Below, in pieces: positions 36,999 through 49,639 of a DNA stretch of 64,000 nt. Origin of the DNA: Mangifera indica (Eukaryota > Streptophyta > Magnoliopsida > Sapindales > Anacardiaceae); NCBI RefSeq assembly GCF_011075055.1, contig NC_058146.1, positions 5,642,001-5,706,000 on the forward strand. The letters are read 5' to 3'. Each line of letters begins with the position of its first letter. Positions within the stretch are counted from its first letter, which is position 1. The position numbers and the translations under genes are program-made. Below the pieces are notes generated by a model, which did no database searches, had not been told where the DNA came from, and worked only from the letters and a program-made list of their open reading frames with translations.

Positions 36999-38140
36999 TT
37001 CTTCTTACTCTATGTTTCCGCAGCGGCAGCGGAGATTAAATATAATTTTGTGGACGGTTGTAACTACGGAGATTCTTCTGAAAATAAGCGTGAAAGGGAG
37101 GAGGCCACGTGGCAACACAATTAAGGACTCACTTCAGTCAAGGGAAACTTATCAACCTTCCAGGAATATTTCGCGGAAATATTCAGTAAGTTGCTTTTGA
37201 AGGTACGAAGATTATTTTGATAATTTATTTTTATTATTTTATATTATTTAATAATAATATGATAAATAAATATTAAAAATTATTTTAAAATTTTAATATT
37301 ATTATTATTATATTATTATTTATTATTTTTTAAAATATAAATAATTTTATTTTTAGTTAATATAAGAAATATTTAAAAAAAAATTATATTCAAAGGTCTT
37401 TTCCACCCAAACTTTGCTGAAATAACATTTTCTATCCATTGAGTTTGAAAACTTGGTTTTCCATCCACCAGCCAATTTTACCGGTGTATGTTGTTAGCTT
37501 TGATGGTAGATGTTAGCCTGTGTATGTTTTGACGAGATAAACTCTAAAAAAAAAACAAAGAATCATTGCAATTGAATTAACCTTGTTTAAGGCAGCAAGA
37601 TTTGTTTGAGTGTGAAAATGTAGGAAATAGACATGGAGTGCATGTTTCACAAATTGGAATGCTCATGAAATAGTTAATTGTTTCAAAAGGTTTCAAATCA
37701 TTACATTAATATACGATTTTGTTATTCTAACAAAAGTTAAAGATTAAATATGGAATACCTATTCCAAAAAATTTCAGAACAAGAACAATCGTTAAAATAA
37801 GTCATTTTTTATTGTATCATGTAAGGGGACGTCATTGGCATCGACACAAACAAGTTTTATATATTTGATGCATTTTGACTATGCACTACATTGAAAGTTG
37901 ATATATGAATTGTGGATGTGATATTTTGTGTGCTCAAAAATAATTTGATGCTTAAATGTATGTTTTATGTGTTTGATGGTTACATAAACATGATATAGGT
38001 AAATGTTTTATATGATTTTACATGTTTGATGCTTGATAAAAATCAAATTGATTCAAACTTATGTGTGTAGCTTATTTGAATAATTTTTCATATTAATTAG
38101 TAAAATCCCTCAAAAAATTGAAATATCAAAAAAAATTTCA
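36999..38140. other. ABC1K9 upstream flank and intergenic sequence
   Basis: Holds the ABC1K9 promoter side, an AT-rich block (37200-37390), a Mutator-like fragment (37394-37535) and unassigned AT-rich sequence. Part of 37590-37800 resembles 41390-41560 (both contain TTTCAAATCATT/TTTCAAAACAAT-like words and a GAAAATGTAGGAAAT / GAAAATGTAAGAAAT match), so it is probably an old dispersed repeat. Confidence 0.45.
37394..37535. repeat. Mutator-like terminal fragment
   Basis: AAAGGTCTTTTCCACCCAAA and AGTTTGAAAACTTGGTTTTCC resemble the ends of the element at 12422-13347 and 57486-58104. Only one end was found. Confidence 0.4.
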
Positions 38141-39218
38141 TACGAATTACATATTTTTGAAGTTTCATCAATTACTGGAGTAGATCTGATGCTGCACTTC
38201 CTGGGATTCTGACATCTATGGTGATGCCTCCACGACCTGTGAGCTTTGATTTCTGTTGTTATCAGATAGTTTCCGCCTTTTATTTTTCTCCTTTTTTTCA
38301 GTTTTTATGAGACTAATATGCTTTTCTTCTCCTCAAAAACTCATCTTATGTTCTGTTTTTGATCGGGTAGCTGGGATTTCATTATTCAGTGTGTCAAATT
38401 TGATGGTGGAAGCCTGGGCTTAGCTTGGATACATCAGCATATCTAGAGGAATATGGAAAGCCAATCAAAGACTCACAAGCTTCGAATAGTAAAGTGTCCT
38501 AAATGTTGGCTGCTGCTTCCGGAGCCTGCAGATGTTGCTGTATACCAGTGTGGTGGATGTGACACTGTGCTACGAGGTAATAACTTCCATCAAACTATCA
38601 GCCGACTGTACATACGATGAATTTAAGTTATCTGTTTGATCAAATTCCCTGTCAAAACTTTCTAATTAGTCTCCAAATGAGATGAATTTCGGAGGTCTAA
38701 CTACCCTCCTTTCATTATATAAGATTTTTGGATAGTGGTTTACTCTCCATTATGCAGATCCCTCTCTGCTGCCTCTTCTTTTGATTGACCATCGTTGCTA
38801 CATGTGAATTCAATGTCATCAGTTCCTTACTATCTTTCTTTTATGGATATTTGCCACTTATATCTTTCTGTACTCAGCTTGTTGAGTAACTATCAGCTGT
38901 TTCGTGCCTGCAGTAAAACCTCGGAAAGACGGTGCCAAAAGCACAGCCTCAGGTTCATATGGGATAGATGCAGCTAAGACAAATGAGTTCCATCATGTTA
39001 GTTCTGAATCTATCGGCTCTAGTCCGAATGAAATTCTTTTGTCCTCAGGAGAAATTTCTTTGGACCAAAACAATGGGAGGGATGAATGCATATCCACTGA
39101 TTGCAGTATCCATCATGCTAGTTCCACTATTAGATATTTTAAAGTGCAAGTCTTGTCAATCATCCTTCTTGCAACCCTTTGGCTTTATTTTGGTTTGTTT
39201 CTACATATGCTGAATTAG
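38141..39218 (+). pseudogene. Truncated inverted duplicate of EDR4 with new 3' end
   Basis: 38141-39109 repeats 46730-47710 in opposite orientation, with very few differences (2 in the 124 bases of exon 1). It keeps the EDR4 start codon (38453), exon 1 to 38576 with its donor, the whole intron, the acceptor before 38914, and the first 66 or so codons of exon 2. At 39109 the match stops. The frame stays open for about 36 more codons to a stop at 39216-39218, giving a chimeric 142-residue protein: the N-terminal CPKC/CGGC zinc ribbon of EDR4 plus a hydrophobic tail (VQVLSIILLATLWLYFGL). The copy lacks EDR4 sequence upstream of 47710, so it may lack a promoter. It can be called a pseudogene or a candidate chimeric gene. 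Confidence 0.88.
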
Positions 39219-40369
39219 TTTAGATTTTTAACATTAATCTACAAACAGCAGTGTTGTGAAAATGCAGAAATTGCCAGTGGAAATGTGCTCACTACCATGG
39301 CAAGCTGGGAGGAAAAGATATCAGGATCCATCAAGGATCACAAAATTATATGTTTATTAGTGTTGTATATTGTTTTACTGCATAGGAGAAATTACCTTTT
39401 GGACAACTGCGACTCATAAGGATCCAAAATGTGGCAATTTATTGTTAATGCAAACTTCTGGTCATCTTTATGTAAAAGTGTCTCTGAAAAGCTTGCACAT
39501 GTATCTGTCTACTTCATTTGTACACAAATTGCAGAACCAACAGAGTACCTCAGATATTGAGAATATTTCTATTGGAGTTTTACGTATCTGGTTCTATTTT
39601 GTAAATAATATTTGGGTTGATGAGAATCTGTGCTCTACCTAATTATATCAAATAAATTACTTTTGATTTTATTTTCTTCATATTTGTTATGGCCACACAG
39701 CCTACTCAAATTTAAGCAAACAAGGGGGAGCTCCAGAAGACGACAGCAGTCATGTCTAGTCTTCTAAATGGATCACCTACTTGGTTGCATTGCAGGAGGA
39801 GAGAAGAATCAATTCTGGGTTGGTATTTCTGGGCTGCTTGTGTTGGTTACAAACTTATTGAATAGTGAGTCAGGGGATATTATTTATTCAGCATTCATTT
39901 TTTTGTAATATAGTTTGGAATTTCAGAATCAAATTATATATCATTTGGAATAATTACAACATGTAATTAGTTGTTGGTTTAGTTTAATGATAGTGAGTAG
40001 GTAGTGTGCTGTCTTGTTTACAAGTTTTAACTTCAAAATAGGTGAGGCAAAGGTACTTTAGCTTACACTAATTCTTTTCCTAATTTCAAACTTTTTCAGA
40101 ATATGCAGATTGAGTGTACATAATTTCATATCAAAAGCAGCAGAAAGGGAGAAAAGAGAGAAACTTGCAACTTCAAGGTGGCCAGACATATATAAGTCAT
40201 AGGGATACCAAACTCTTCTCCTGGCAATTGCTGTTTTGTTTAGCGCAGAAAGTTCTTCCAATGCAATCCTTTAAAACCTTAAGAATAGAAACAACCTTTG
40301 TGTGAAGAAACCTATGGAGATGCTAAGAATATCCATGTTGAAACACTAGAGAAATCCCAGACAGAGAAG
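39219..40369. other. Intergenic sequence
   Basis: No gene was recognised. Short frames are broken by stops. Sequence just past the duplicated EDR4 segment has no similarity to the rest of the window that I could see. Confidence 0.4.
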
Positions 40370-41097
40370 GAAGATTATCCTAATATTAAGTTGATTAAAT
40401 TTTAGTGAGAAGGCTTTTAAGAGTAAACAGGACTGATATTATATAGATTCAATAACAAAATATGCAAGAACTTATAGAACATGTATATAACATATTTAAT
40501 TGGTTTGGATTTCATAAACAAAATCTTACATCCAAGGTTGAGGATATCCTCTAGTCAAATCTACTAGAATAAAAAATATTGCAACTTACAATTCAAAGAA
40601 CACCTATATGCTACAAATTAGCACAAAAAATTCGACATGAAGAATTACTTAGACTATAACATGATTTCCCACCTAAAGAAACTCGAGGTTGAAGAAAAGT
40701 AGAGAGATTTTGCAAACCCTAGCAAAGAAAAAAATTAGGAATAGCTAAATAGTCTCCCAAAATCTATCCACTAAAATCTCTGTATTTATATACTTAGGGT
40801 TATGAAATATCTAATCTAAAAATGACTTATATGCCTCTTACCATGGTGAATTATAATTTTGCCCTTTACTTAAGAGTTTAAGACACATAAATCTTACAAA
40901 ACTTCATCTTGTCTTAAACTGATATATGAATTTAAATTAGAGAACACCCTTGTCGATTCAACAAAAGCTAACCACAACCAATTTTGAATAAGTCTAAGGT
41001 AATCTAAAGGTTACTTACTGATCCTGTTTTTGTTAACACATCAACTGGATTTTCATTAATTGAAATTTTTTTCACCTTGACTTATTTGTTGATTAAA
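40370..41097 (-). mobile_element. Copia 3' end fragment (RNase H tail and LTR-like sequence)
   Basis: Read on the minus strand from about 41090, the frame gives VKVKKISINENPVDVLTK, the end of a copia RNase H domain (usual form VKKIxTxENPADxLTK), followed by a stop-broken stretch (ITLDLFKIGCG). Beyond it the AT-rich sequence has a TATA-like AAGTATATAAATACAGAG (about 40779-40796 read in reverse), consistent with a 3' LTR. Boundaries are approximate. Confidence 0.6.
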
Positions 41098-41270
41098 CAG
41101 TACTATATATATCTATTTTGGATACATAAATTAGTATATATTTATAAATATCATCATGTGATCAAGTGTTAATTTATCTTTAATTCAAAATCATTCAATC
41201 ACATAATAATACACATAAAGTATGTATCTATTTGTATACTCAAAATGAAAATGCATAGTTTTATTGTTTG
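41098..41270. repeat. Palindromic MITE, copy 7
   Basis: Contains TACTATATATATCTATTTTG, CATCATGTGATCAAGTG and ATTCAATCACATAATAAT. It lies just outside the RNase H remnant of the copia fragment, so it probably inserted into or beside that element. Confidence 0.65.
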
Positions 41271-41389
41271 TAATTAGTTAAAAACAGTAAGATTGTTAAC
41301 CTTTGTGTGTTTTTAATGAGACAAATTAAGAAAATGATTGTAATATAACTGGTATTCTTTGAAACATCACATAAGTAATGACCAAAATT

Positions 41390-42470
41390 TGTTTAAGTTT
41401 GAAAATGTAAGAAATGGAACACATGTTCCACCTTCATTTCAAAAGATGTCAAGTTGTTTCATTAACAAATAACCACATTTTAAAAAACAAACACCCATTC
41501 TAAATAATTTCAAAACAATAACAGTCGTTTAAGCAAGTTCCTTATCGTTCTCATCAAAATTTGACGGAAATATTGGAATGCATGTTCCTTACAAGCTAAA
41601 GTCAAGAACAAGCCCGTTTCATTTTAAAAGGGTTAATCATTTCATAAGGTCCCAAATCATTCCAAGCAAGAATATGTCTATTCTCATGCTCATTTTATAG
41701 TAGGGAATGCCCTGTTACATAAAATATCACAAAATAAATTCAACCATTGAAAAGTTGGTCAAATATCTACTTTTAGAAAACATTAAATCTATTCTCTGAG
41801 ACTCTACACCTAATTCAGATATTTTTTTCAAAGTCAACATGTCTATTTTCATACCAACCATAACTTGCATAATAAACGATAATTCAAGTATAAAAGCAGG
41901 TATTCGAGACATATTCAAGGTTGAGTTCAAATAACTAAAAACAATGAAAGAAAGGTCATTAACAAGCTTATATGTTTTATTCAACTTCTTCTCTCTTTGC
42001 ACGTCAAATTAAATATTTTGAGAGTGTGTAGTCAATTGTGTAACTACCCTAGTTGAGAGGCAAAAACACTTAGAATATATTGTATTCACCATGTTTGGGC
42101 AAAATCTAAAATAAACTATTGGGTTGGGTAAAATCTTAGATAAACTAGGTGAAAATTCTAAAGAAAATATAACAAAATCTCAATAAGACTGTTGTGCTAA
42201 CACAATACGCTAATAATAAAACTTCATAGGGTTGGCTTTGAAGTAGATGTAAGAGACTTGGAATAAAAGATTCGAACCTTTATAAATTAATTGAGCAATT
42301 TTTTCCCCCTTCTTTCTTTACTTTTCTGCATTTTATTTATTGCTGAAATTGTTTACATATGTGGTAACATTGATTTGGATTGAATAAGTTTTTAATTTTA
42401 GATAATCTTTAGAACTCCTATTCAGCCCCCTCTCTGAGTATTTTAGTCATCTTATTCGTAGAGTTGATAA
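41390..42470. repeat. Unclassified repeat and possible LTR remnant
   Basis: 41390-41560 resembles 37590-37800. The segment at about 41999-42450 ends in TATTCAGCCCCCTCTCTGAG, close to the CTATTCACCCCCCTCTAG-type ends of some plant copia LTRs. No primer-binding site follows, so this is a weak call. Confidence 0.3.
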
Positions 42471-43749
42471 AAAAGTCCAAAGTGTCATACGGTAATTGAA
42501 AATATCTCTTTTTCTTTCATTTAGTCTTTTATTTTTCGCTTTCCCTTTAGCTCTTCCATCTATCACCTCCCTTTTCTTCTTCCCTTGCTGACCAAGAATT
42601 GCCTCAACAGGTTGCCGCAAGGCTATATTAGGCCTTTATCAGTTTCGTTTAGGCACGATCTGGCCTCTAATAGCATTGATAAGGCTAAATCCAACTTCTA
42701 TCAATACCAAGAGGTTGGATTTGGCTTCGCCATCTAGCCCATCGACAGACATTTATAAGACTAGATCTAGCTTTTAGGTAGTCATATATGAGAAGGCTTC
42801 CAACCTCTCGGATACATGACATGTGGTGGCCTCAAATGGTTGCAAAGAGGCTCGCAAGGTCTTTGTTGGCTTTGCAGGGCACCGTGGCTAGAATGAAGGA
42901 TGGTTCTTTTTCTTTTGGGTTGTGGAACTTGACAATGACAAGATTGACAAAAAGAAATAAAGTGGTAAGTATGAATTAACTCGTTATGAAAGTTAAAAGT
43001 AACAAGTTTGTGAGTTATAAATAAATGAAAATATAATTTGAGGGAATGAATGTATGTGCAATATCCTTTGACCTGTATCAAAATGATGTGATTTAATAAT
43101 AATTGCAAGCCATCTTAGTATGATTTTAGTCAAATCGCATAATTGTAAATATTATTTGGTTAAAATCAAATCTAGTCAGTTTGTCAACGATTTCATTATT
43201 GATGACATTTACAATCTTGATGATGAATAATTTGTTCACAATTGTCCAATATTTCATCATTGATGCTATAAATGTTATTCTTAAAGGTTCTTTTTACCCT
43301 TCCTTGTAGAAGTTTTCGATAATGGAGGTGAATGATAAATGCAAAAACAAAATTTTTAAACTTAAAAGGGTGGAAAGGGGATTTCATCAAAGTTCAGGTA
43401 GGAAACAATCATTCAACCCTCTTGTTTTCTTGAACAAACCATTGGAAGTCTTCCCTTTCTCACTTCGAAACTTGGAAAAAAGCTCATTTCCAACCACAAT
43501 ATGGATTAAGCCTTTTGGAACCCTTCTGGAACGGGACACAGGACACACATACTTGAACACAGATTAAAAGATTATCCCTTTCATCTACCATCCCATAACC
43601 TTAGTGATCAACATCCCCCAATTTTGCCATTTATCTAACCGTCGAATGAGTTCATATCTATATATATATAAAACTAGTAATTTAAGAGCCATTCATTAGG
43701 GTATTTACCAGCTAGATTATCGTTAATAGCTATTATGGTTGATTAGAAA
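42471..43749. other. Intergenic sequence
   Basis: No gene recognised. It includes stretches of balanced composition around 42590-42980 and 43320-43570 with short frames but no familiar motif. Confidence 0.35.
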
Positions 43750-44055
43750 TAGAGTTGGATCTGAAGGAAGTTTGTTCGAGCTCAATATAAATTTTACCCA
43801 AACGAACCCGAATCCGAACTTAACTTTTACGAATTCAAACTTGAACACAAACTATAATATTTTAAAAAAATTTTTAAACGACATCATGCAAGCCGCAAAG
43901 GAATCCAATTCGAGCAAATGAGTTCGGCAAACCCAAGCCAAGTTTGGCTTGTCTACACAAACCCCAGTTGAACACGAGTCGAACTGAGCTCGAAGAGTCC
44001 CTCTGAAAATGAGATTCACTTTGTTTAGGCTTGATTCAGTTCGAATCCAGCCCTA
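43750..44055. mobile_element. hAT-type MITE near the 3' side of EDR4
   Basis: A 306-bp element with ends TAGAGTTGGATCTGA (left) and, reversed, TAGGGCTGGATTCGAACT (right). The target duplication is ATTAGAAA (43742-43749) and ATTAGAAG (44056-44063), one mismatch. The interior has CGAGCTC-type words and AAACGACATCATG. Same broad family as the elements at 8643 and 10237. Confidence 0.78.
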
Positions 44056-44574
44056 ATTAGAAGGTTCAGTAGCTCACATTCTCATCTAACAGAACTTTCT
44101 TCACTAGTAGCTATTTTTGTCTCATAAACAAAGATGCATACGCAGAGATAATGAGATTGTGAAGCTGATGACACATTGAAATCTGTACGTATGATTCTAC
44201 AACTTTTATAAATTACTAATACACATTATACATGTTTAAATAATAATAAAAATAGACTGTACATTCCAAAATTAAACAAATCAAATAGGAATCATGTTTA
44301 GTTCACACCAAAATCTTCATTTTCTGCTTGTAATTTACATTGTGAAACTTAGACTCGTCATATGCTATTGGAACCTGTAAATGTAAAGAAGAAAGATAGT
44401 AAAGATCTATTTGGGTTAAAGAAAACCTTGAGACACTTTAGTGACAATTGCTCTATCTCTGGATCTCAGATTCCCAGAAGCTAAAACTTCCATCAGCTTC
44501 AATTGCTTTCACTCTTCAATGCTTGCACCTCCAGGTTGAGAAGAGAATTTGGTTCATCGCATTAATATGTGCAA
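44056..44574 (-). other. 3' flank of EDR4-like gene
   Basis: AT-rich sequence just past the EDR4 stop codon, expected to hold its 3' untranslated region and poly(A) site. No other feature is visible. Confidence 0.5.
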
Positions 44575-47386
44575 TTATTCTGTGAAACCCGTGTCCATTT
44601 CCCAACCAATGGCTTGCATATAGTATGAGCTTGTGCCCCCTCTTATCACCTGGCTTGGTGAAGAATAGCCCATGAGCCGATGAAGAGGAGAGCCTGTTCT
44701 TGCTGGCAGCTCTTCAATTTCTGAGGATTTTTTCCCTGGTATGGACTTACTGGAGGAAGAACCAGCTGATTCGTATGTTTTCACAGGATTCTTATATTTG
44801 TTTCCAGACTGTTTCAGAACAAGCTGCTTTCTCTCCTTCATTGATGCAGTAAAATCACCCGGTATCCCTCTGGCATCTACACTGTCCTGTAGGCTGTGAT
44901 GTGGTGTGGGGGCTGGACCTCCATCTGTGGAGTAGCTTTTACAATATGAAAGTCCGTAGTCATCTGAACATGACACTGGATCCGCAGATGGAACATCATA
45001 GCCATAAGAAGATACAGCCGAATTTCTTCTAGTAATAGCTTCACGACAGCCATCACTCTCACTTGGTGGGGGACCTTCAGCATTTGGTGTATAGTGAGTT
45101 ATGTGTTTCCTGTTTTCAAGGGAAAACTTAAGTACCTCCGAACAAGCACCACACTTCAGCAGATGGAACCTCCTTTTGAATAGGATAAAATCTGCAGGTA
45201 GCTGCAGCGTCTCCAAGCAAACATAACACATTAAGAAAGGTGCACCACCAGCTGTGGGTCGGAGATGCTGCCTAATTGGGTGATGTTTCTCCCTCATAAA
45301 CTTCTTCATTTGATGCTCTTCATGCCTCTGGTCATCAGACTTTATTTCACGACTCCATCTGGGGAACTCATCCATAAACTGTCGAGGGCTCGAGGGACAA
45401 GACCTGTGGGAACTATAATAACTGAGGCCAGGGTGGAAATAATGAACTCGTTTGTTATGAGAAATGATGGGTGCAGGTAGTTGTGCTGAGTACTGCCAGT
45501 CCTGGGGACAGCAATGGATACATGAGCAGCTGTCAATATGGTGTCTATTTATTGTAGCCTCCCCTGGGAATGGTATCCGTGATACCTGATATAGATTAGG
45601 CCAGTTGCTTCCCTGCCTGCGTCTTTCGAGGTAACTATGATAGTTTAAGTCCTGAGAAATTTCCTCAGGTATCTCACTACTATAGTAGGGAGGAATATAT
45701 TCCTCCTTCATTGAAACTCCAGAGGAACCCCTTTGATTTGGCTTTTCATTCACATAGCATCTTCTGTTAAGTTGATCCTGCAGTTCGTAAACCATTCTCA
45801 GCAGTTTAATCTTGTCCTGTTCACTTGAACGGAGATGCATTTCATCATGCAATTGACTAGAAGAGCCACCACTTTCATAGCCAGCTGGATAATCCCTCTG
45901 AAAGTAAGTCACTGAAGACAACAACTCATCTCTGTCTAATCTGGTCCTGTTTCTAACAGCACGGTCATGTGTTGTAGATTCTAGCAGCTCATCGCGATCC
46001 CACTTCCTGCTGTTCAAGGGGTAGTGCCTCTTATTTGATACATCGGGTGAAAATTTTCTTTCTGGATGTTGCGGTACAGAACTGCTATTTGTCTGGAAGT
46101 TGTCTGTGCTGGACCTTTTTTCATCAGCAATTGAGTTCTGAACCTTGAAAGCATTTTTATATGGATCATCATCAATTCCATCATAAGAAGAGACACTGCC
46201 ATCATAAGCATGGGAGCTTCTGTTTGTTGGGCATTTGGACAAACATTCAAGGTTACCACTAAGCTCAGAACTGAAATTTGTTGTTTCAACAGGAGCATTA
46301 GACCTTAGAGGGCTACAACAATCATTAGCACTCATCTGAAGTTGCTCCTGATGTTCATCAGGAGAAGAAGTAAGAATTTCTGATGAAATGCTTTCCCCTG
46401 CTGTTCTATAAGAAGTAACAGCTGAATCGATTCTCATTCTCACCACTGTGTTGTCAGTACTCAGTATTCTGGAAGTTGAGCCACTCCCATTGTCAACTTC
46501 AACTTCTGTCTTTTCCTCCACTGGAAGTGAGCTCTCATTATTTACCTCTGCTTCTGATTTTGGTTCAGTTAATGATGATAACTCTTCATTCTCATGAACA
46601 GCATGCCCGGTTGATGAACACAATTCATTGGAAACTCCAGACTTTTCAATATCGCAATCATGAGATTCAAGATTATCACTCCCATTATTTCGATCTTCAT
46701 CCGATGAGTTTACACCTGCAAACTTCTCAATACTGCAATCAGTGGATATGCATTGATCCTTCCCATTGTTTTGGTCCAAAGAAATTTCTCCTGAGGACAA
46801 AAGAATTTCATTCTGACTAGAGCTGATAGATTCAGAACTAGCATGATGGAACTCATTTGTCTTAGCTGCATCTATCCCATATGAACCTGAGGCTGTGCTT
46901 TTGGCACCATCTTTCCGAGGTTTTACTGCAGGCACGAAACAGCTGATAGTTACTCAACAAGCTGAGTACAGAAAGATATAAGTGGCAAATACCCATAAAA
47001 GAAAGATAGTAAAGAACTGATGACATTGAATTCACATGTAGCAATGATGGTCAATCAAAAGAAGAGGCAGCAGAGAGGGATCTGCATAATGGAGAGTAAA
47101 CCCCTATCCAAAAATCTTATATAATGAAAGGAGGGTAGTTAGACCTCCGAAATTCATCTCATTTGGAGACTAATTAGAAAGTTTTGACAGGGAATTTGAT
47201 CAAACAGATAACTTAAATTCATCGTATGTACAGTCGGCTGATAGTTTGATGGAAGTTATTACCTCGTAGCACAGTGTCACATCCACCACACTGGTATACA
47301 GCAACATCTGTAGGCTCCGGAAGCAGCAGCCAACATTTAGGACACTTAACTATTCGAAGCTTGTGAGTCTTTGATTGGCTTTCCAT
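44575..47386 (-). CDS. EDR4: EDR4-like zinc-ribbon protein (DUF3133)
   Basis: Two exons (47263-47386 and 44575-46925) join in frame to 824 codons. The start at 47386 gives MESQSKTHKLRIVKCPKCW, and Cys15, Cys18, Cys33 and Cys36 (CPKC ... CGGC) form the N-terminal zinc ribbon. A long Ser/Glu/Asn-rich, probably disordered region follows, with a short charged helix (EQDKIKLLRMVYELQDQL). The signature C-terminal ribbon has Cys608, Cys611, Cys633 and Cys636 (CYVC ... CGAC) followed by VLKFSLENRKH. In Arabidopsis EDR4 restrains salicylate-linked defence and works with EDR1 and clathrin-mediated traffic. It is longer than Arabidopsis EDR4 (about 615 residues from memory), mostly in the disordered part. 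Its first 1 kb is copied in inverted orientation at 38.1-39.1 kb. Confidence 0.9.
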
Positions 47387-48404
47387 ATTCCTCTAGATAT
47401 GCTGATGTATCCAAGTTAAGCCCAGGCTTCCACAATCAAATTTTGACACACTGAATAATGAAATCCCAGCCAGCTACCCAATCAAAAACAGAAAATAAGA
47501 TGAGTTTTTAAGGAGAAGAAAAGCATATTAGTCTCATAAAAACTAAAAAAAAAAAAAAACAAGAAAAATAAAAGGCGGAAACTATCTGATAACAATAGAA
47601 ATCAAAGCTCAAAGGTCGTGGAGGCATCACCATAGATGTCAGAATCCCAGGAAGTGCAGCATCAGATCTACTCCAGTAATTGATGAAGAAACTTCAAAGA
47701 TATGTAATTCAACAAAATACTCAAACAGCTTGCAGAAATGAATGAAGGAAGCAGTCAACCTTAAGTATATATAGAAGAAAAGGAATGACAGAAGTAGATC
47801 AGATGATGAAACTGTAAATAAGGAGAGAGCTAAGAAGAAGATGGGTGGAAACGGAAAGAAAAGTAAAAGAATAAACAAACAAACAAACAAACCTGTATAG
47901 TCTTTTGTTTCTAGAAAAAGAAATTGTTGAAATGTAGAGAGACTTTGTTTGTTTTATTACAGAGTGGTGGTCGTTATATTATGTCGTGCTTAAGAAGGCA
48001 GCCAGCAAGTCAGTCTTCCTCCTTTACATGGAATTCCACTATATATAATATGTATGATATAAATAAAAAAAATAAAATATATTATATAATATAATAATAT
48101 AATAAAAATATATATAATTTTAAATTTTGAAAAAAATTTGTATAATTTTTAATATGATAATGTCTTAGGTAAAGTTTTAATTATTTTATTTTTAAAAGTT
48201 ATATTATAATATATAATATAATATAATATAATATTTAATATAAAATATAAAAAATTAGCTTTCAAACAACTTCTCTCTCCACATATTTTGTTGAAATTTG
48301 AAAAAGAGGAAGAGATGAGGGTCGACGTCCGCGGTGAGCGATAAGATTGTAATTAATAAGCTTGCTTTGCTTTCTTTCACTCGCCTATTTTCTTCTACAT
48401 TGTA

Positions 48405-48407
<3 letters not shown>
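47387..48407 (-). promoter_or_regulatory. EDR4 5' leader and promoter region
   Basis: Includes a leader that probably has its own intron: read on the minus strand, an acceptor-like ATTCAG lies about 75 bases before the start codon. A CAAA repeat lies at 47877-47892. The part to 47710 is shared with the inverted duplicate; the part beyond is not, so core promoter sequence may be unique to the full gene. Confidence 0.4.

Positions 48408-48444
<37 letters not shown>
48408..48444. repeat. TC dinucleotide microsatellite
   Basis: An uninterrupted (CT)n tract of about 37 bp upstream of EDR4. CT tracts are common near plant promoters and vary in length. Confidence 0.95.
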
Positions 48445-48447
<3 letters not shown>

Positions 48448-48929
48448 CTGCCACGTCCTCTCCACTTTAACTTTTTACCTTTTCGCATTTACTACACCTA
48501 CTCCACTGTATACCAACAACCTTAATTAATGAAAATAATAGACTACAGTAAAACGGGTCCTCTATCAAATTGGTATTTTTATTAATTAATGACATAATTA
48601 ATAATTTATTATATTTTTTAAATATAAAATATAATTTTAAATATATTAATTAAATAATTATCACTTCATTACATATGTAAAAAAAAATTAATTACAAATT
48701 ATTGGTTTAAATTTTTTTGGTTCAATTAATTTGTTAAGTTTGATCAAATTTTAAATAAATCAATATTTATATGTAAATTATATCCGTTTGTAAATTAGTT
48801 CATAATTTAATTGATTAAACTGAACTTCCAATCAGATTTTAAAAAGATATTGGTAAATTGTATAATCCACCAAGGTTTGAGAATCTATAATTTTATTGAT
48901 AAATTTAAAATTATAAAAGATCAATAATA

Positions 48930-49065
48930 TATATATATATTTTTAAGTATATAAAAAAATATATGTAATTATTATTATATGATTAATTATTATTTTATTT
49001 TTAATTTAAAATTATTTAATAATATATATCAAATAAATATTATTTACGTATTGAAATATTAAAAT
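48930..49065. repeat. Palindromic MITE, copy 8
   Basis: Core TATTATTTTATTTTTAATTT followed by AAAATTATTTAATAATATAT, as in the other copies. Confidence 0.6.
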
Positions 49066-49639
49066 TTTGACCAACCAAGAAAATAATTTTATGCCCTCGC
49101 TCCAAAGGCATTTCATTTAATTTCTGTTGGCTCACACAAATTACGTGTTAGTATTATTGGTATTTCCTGTTTTATTTATCAAATAATAATTGACTTCATC
49201 TCAGTCATCTGGAAGCAATCCTCAAGTATCAAAGAAACAATGTAGTGGGAATATTTATGAAGATTTTTCTATAATTTCTCTTGATAAAGACTCCGTCAAC
49301 GGAAGCGCGGAAGCGGCAAGAAAAGTCAGGAGTGTGCACGTGGTATTATATGACCCGGTAGACAAGTATACAAAGTCTGAGCTGTAAATATCATAGTAAC
49401 TTCAAAAGTGGGTACCTCCTCTTGCCTTTGACCACCTACAGGAATGTGATCTTCCCGTTTATATTACGCCACTTGGCATCATCATTATGACGACTGCCTT
49501 CGCTGTCCATGACCATAATGGTCGACACCATTTTTGCCATTTCATCCCACTATGCTTTCATAGATATTAAAGTCGTGTTTGACTGAGCAATTACTCAGGG
49601 AAATCTGTTTACACATATTACGCCTAATGCTTAATCAAT

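Noticed and set aside
45265..45536. Frames on both strands within EDR4 exon 2
   Set aside because: They are shadows of the 2.35-kb coding exon.
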